Shown here in pieces: positions 13,318 to 15,173 of a stretch of DNA of 15,173 bases. Position 1 is the first letter of the stretch, and every line of letters starts with the position of its first letter. The position numbers were made by a program, and so were the translations under genes. Location of the stretch: positions 1 to 15,173 of the forward strand of contig URNQ01000020.1 in assembly GCA_900549245.1 (NCBI GenBank), written 5' to 3'. This DNA comes from an uncultured Collinsella sp. Lineage in GTDB: Bacteria; Actinomycetota; Coriobacteriia; Coriobacteriales; Coriobacteriaceae. A model generated the notes under the pieces. That model was not told where the DNA came from. It searched no databases and worked only from the letters and a program-made list of their open reading frames with translations.

Positions 13318-14325
13318 GTGGCGAACGCCATCGACCAGCTCACGGACCGCGTGCTCGTGCTCGGCCGCCTCACCATCGTCCGCCGTGCCAACACCGCCGT
13401 GGCGGTCACCATTTCCGCCGTTCTCCAGACATTCCTGATCCAGGCGTTCATTCGGCCCGCCGACCTGCTTCCGAGCGGTCTTACCGGCGTCGCGGTCCTG
13501 CTCGATCGCGTTACCTCGCTCGGCGGCGTTCACATCGACATCTCGCTCGGTATGCTCGCGCTCAACATCCCCGTGGCGCTCCTATGCTGGAGCGGCATTA
13601 GCAAGCGCTTCGTCATCTTCTCTATGATGCAAGTTGTGCTCTCATCGCTGTTCCTCAACATCTTTCATTTCGCCCCGTTTTTGGGCGACAAGATCATGCT
13701 CATCATTTTTGGCGGCGTGGTCTCGGGCCTGGGCGCTGCCATTGCGCTTAAGTCCGGCGCATCTACCGGCGGCACCGACTTTATCGCGCTGTGGGTCTCC
13801 AACCACACGGGTAAGACCATCTGGGGCGTTATCTTTGGTTTCAACTGCTTTATCCTGGCGATCTTTGGCTTTATGTTTGGCTGGGACAATGCGGCGTACT
13901 CCATCGTGTTCCAGTTTATTTCGACCAAGACCATCGACAGTTTCTATCGTCGCTACGACCGTGTGACGCTGCAGATCACAACGCACAAGGCGGACGAAGT
14001 CATGACCGCCTATGTTGACCATTTTCAGCACGGCATTAGCTGCGCCGAGGTCATCGGCGGATACAGTCGCGAAAAGATGTACCTGCTGCACGCCGTTGTC
14101 TCGACCTACGAGAGTCAGGACATTATCAAGCTGGTATGCGACATTGATCCCGGCGCTGTGATCAACGTGTTCCACACGCTCAACTTTGTGGGCGGCTGGT
14201 GGGGCGGTCATGTTGACGAGCCCATGCCCACGGCCGTACCCGATCCCGACAAGCCCGCGCGCATGGCCTGCAGGCAGGCGCGCCTCAGCGAGCAGGATAG
14301 TCTGCAGCAGGACGACGGCAAGTAG
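13318..14325 (+). CDS. YitT-family membrane protein (DUF161/DUF2179)
   Basis: This 335-residue protein has an N-terminal membrane half of about five to six helices (roughly residues 25-200). It includes AFIRPADLLPSGLTGVAVLLDR, FGGVVSGLGAAIALKSGASTGGTDFIALWVS and WGVIFGFNCFILAIFGFMFGW. The C-terminal soluble DUF2179 domain follows (about 215-290; YRRYDRVTLQITTHKADEVMTAYVDHFQHGISCAEVIGGYSREKMYLLHAVVS). It ends in a charged tail of about 35 residues. The function of this family is not established; membrane transport has been suggested. GTG 13318 is chosen because GAAGGGAG (13305-13312) lies five bases upstream. There is no clear link to its neighbours. It has no obvious terminator before the downstream GntR gene, so readthrough is possible. 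Confidence 0.85.
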   Translation: MANAIDQLTDRVLVLGRLTIVRRANTAVAVTISAVLQTFLIQAFIRPADLLPSGLTGVAVLLDRVTSLGGVHIDISLGMLALNIPVALLCWSGISKRFVIFSMMQVVLSSLFLNIFHFAPFLGDKIMLIIFGGVVSGLGAAIALKSGASTGGTDFIALWVSNHTGKTIWGVIFGFNCFILAIFGFMFGWDNAAYSIVFQFISTKTIDSFYRRYDRVTLQITTHKADEVMTAYVDHFQHGISCAEVIGGYSREKMYLLHAVVSTYESQDIIKLVCDIDPGAVINVFHTLNFVGGWWGGHVDEPMPTAVPDPDKPARMACRQARLSEQDSLQQDDGK

Positions 14326-14376
14326 GGATTTGCTGTATGTGGTGTATCGTTTTATCAAACTGAGGTAACATATAAA

Positions 14377-14397
14377 AAGACGTTATATACGTATTAG
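14377..14397 (+). promoter_or_regulatory. Operator-like site in front of the second GntR gene
   Basis: AAGACGTTATA (14377-14387) is identical to the sequence at the PTS promoter (8353-8363). It continues as TACGTATTAG, so that CGTTATATACG is an imperfect palindrome. It lies about 35-50 bases before the ATG and fits autoregulation. Confidence 0.5.
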
Positions 14398-14429
14398 TTA
14401 TTTCGATATTTTGATAAGAGTGATTAGAC

Positions 14430-15149
14430 ATGCCTGCACCAAAAAATGCACCGCTTTACCAGCAGATTTACGACGAGATCAAGGATGCGATCGAGAAAGG
14501 TATTTATGCACCCAAGGAGCGTATTCCGTCCGAACTTGAGCTTGCCGAACAGTACGAGGTGAGCCGCATTACGGTGCGCCGCGCCGTTGAGGAGCTGTGC
14601 TCCGATGGCTACCTGGTTAAGCAGCAGGGCCGCGGCACCTTTGTCTCCACGCCGCACATCAACCGCCAGTTCCACGCCTCGACGCTGCAGACGTTTACCG
14701 CGCTGTGTGCCGACAATGGCATGAAGGCGGGCGCACATGTGGTCGATCGCCAGATTGTGCCGGCACGTCAAAACGAGATGGAATTCTTTGGCCTGCAGAA
14801 GGACGCGCTGCTGCTGCATATCAAGCGCGTGCGTACAGCCGACGGTGAGCCCATCTTTGAGGAGAACATCTTTGTGCCGTTTGACGCTTACCGTGAGCTG
14901 TTGACGGCCGATCTTGAGGACAAGTCGATTTTTGCCGAGGTCGAGCGTGTTGGCGGAACGCCGATTGTCTCGGTTGGCTACCGCACGGTCGAGGCCGTTC
15001 GCGCCAATGCCGAGCAGGCGGCTGAGCTGGGCATTGCTCCGCACGATCCACTGCTCAACCTGCGTGCCGGCTTTATCGGCCCCAACGGTGAGCCGGTCCT
15101 GATGGGTAAGCAGTACTACGGGGGCAGCCGCTACGTCATGGTGATGTAG
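14430..15149 (+). CDS. Second GntR/HutC-family regulator (with UTRA domain)
   Basis: This 239-residue regulator has an N-terminal winged helix (about residues 6-72: LYQQIYDEIKDAIEKGIY, RIPSELELAEQYEVSRITVR, GYLVKQQGRGTFV) and a C-terminal UTRA domain (about 90-235) that would bind a sugar phosphate or similar effector (LLLHIKRVRTADGEPIFEENIFVP). Length and layout match the regulator at 4946-5668, but the two are clearly different in sequence. The upstream region has the CGTTATA element seen before the EamA and PTS genes, which suggests that this protein controls those promoters and its own. The ATG at 14430 has only a weak RBS (AAGAG, 14416-14420). Genes beyond 15173 may be linked to it. Confidence 0.92.
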   Translation: MPAPKNAPLYQQIYDEIKDAIEKGIYAPKERIPSELELAEQYEVSRITVRRAVEELCSDGYLVKQQGRGTFVSTPHINRQFHASTLQTFTALCADNGMKAGAHVVDRQIVPARQNEMEFFGLQKDALLLHIKRVRTADGEPIFEENIFVPFDAYRELLTADLEDKSIFAEVERVGGTPIVSVGYRTVEAVRANAEQAAELGIAPHDPLLNLRAGFIGPNGEPVLMGKQYYGGSRYVMVM

Positions 15150-15173
15150 GGTTGGTTCCGCCGTTCTACCGAA

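Overview
The window looks like a chromosomal stretch of a high-GC actinobacterium of the class Coriobacteriia, most likely Collinsella. This is an inference from the GC-rich codons, the protein styles and the gene set; no rRNA or other marker in the window proves it. Twelve protein genes are supported. One is cut by the left edge, and the GntR gene at 4946-5668 is the only one on the minus strand. I see no tRNA, rRNA, CRISPR array, transposase or prophage gene.

Region 1 (1-4910) is ordinary housekeeping and accessory sequence: the C-terminal two thirds of the transcription-repair coupling factor Mfd, a membrane PAP2-family phosphatase, a low-specificity threonine aldolase-like PLP enzyme closed by a strong terminator, and a GNAT acetyltransferase of the phosphinothricin-acetyltransferase type.

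Region 2 (4911-12246) is the coherent system. A GntR/HutC regulator (minus strand) diverges from a sugar-isomerase (SIS) protein of the FrlB/GfrF/FraB deglycase type, and repeated operator-like sites lie between them. An EamA/DMT transporter follows. Then comes a mannose-family PTS permease (fused EIIA-EIIB, EIIC, EIID) and a second, divergent SIS deglycase, ended by a strong intrinsic terminator. Both SIS proteins keep a Glu and a His 16 residues apart, the spacing of the GlmS isomerase and FraB deglycase catalytic pair. The best reading is a pathway for glycated amines (Amadori or Heyns compounds such as fructoselysine and glucoselysine). The PTS imports and phosphorylates the conjugate, and the two deglycases split it into a hexose 6-phosphate and the free amine. 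The exact substrates cannot be read from sequence. The EamA protein could export the released amino acid, but that is a hypothesis.

Region 3 (12247-15173) holds a HAD phosphatase, a 355-base intergenic stretch rich in inverted repeats (including a 124-base element with perfect 19-base arms), a YitT-family membrane protein and a second GntR/HutC regulator. The second regulator has a promoter element (CGTTATA/TATAACG) that also occurs in front of the EamA gene and in front of the PTS operon. It may therefore control the transporters, while the first regulator controls itself and the first deglycase.

Several start codons were chosen from ribosome binding sites rather than from the longest frame: the EamA gene (TTG 7126), EIID (ATG 10160), the second SIS gene (ATG 11193), the HAD gene (ATG 12333) and the GNAT gene (ATG 4329).
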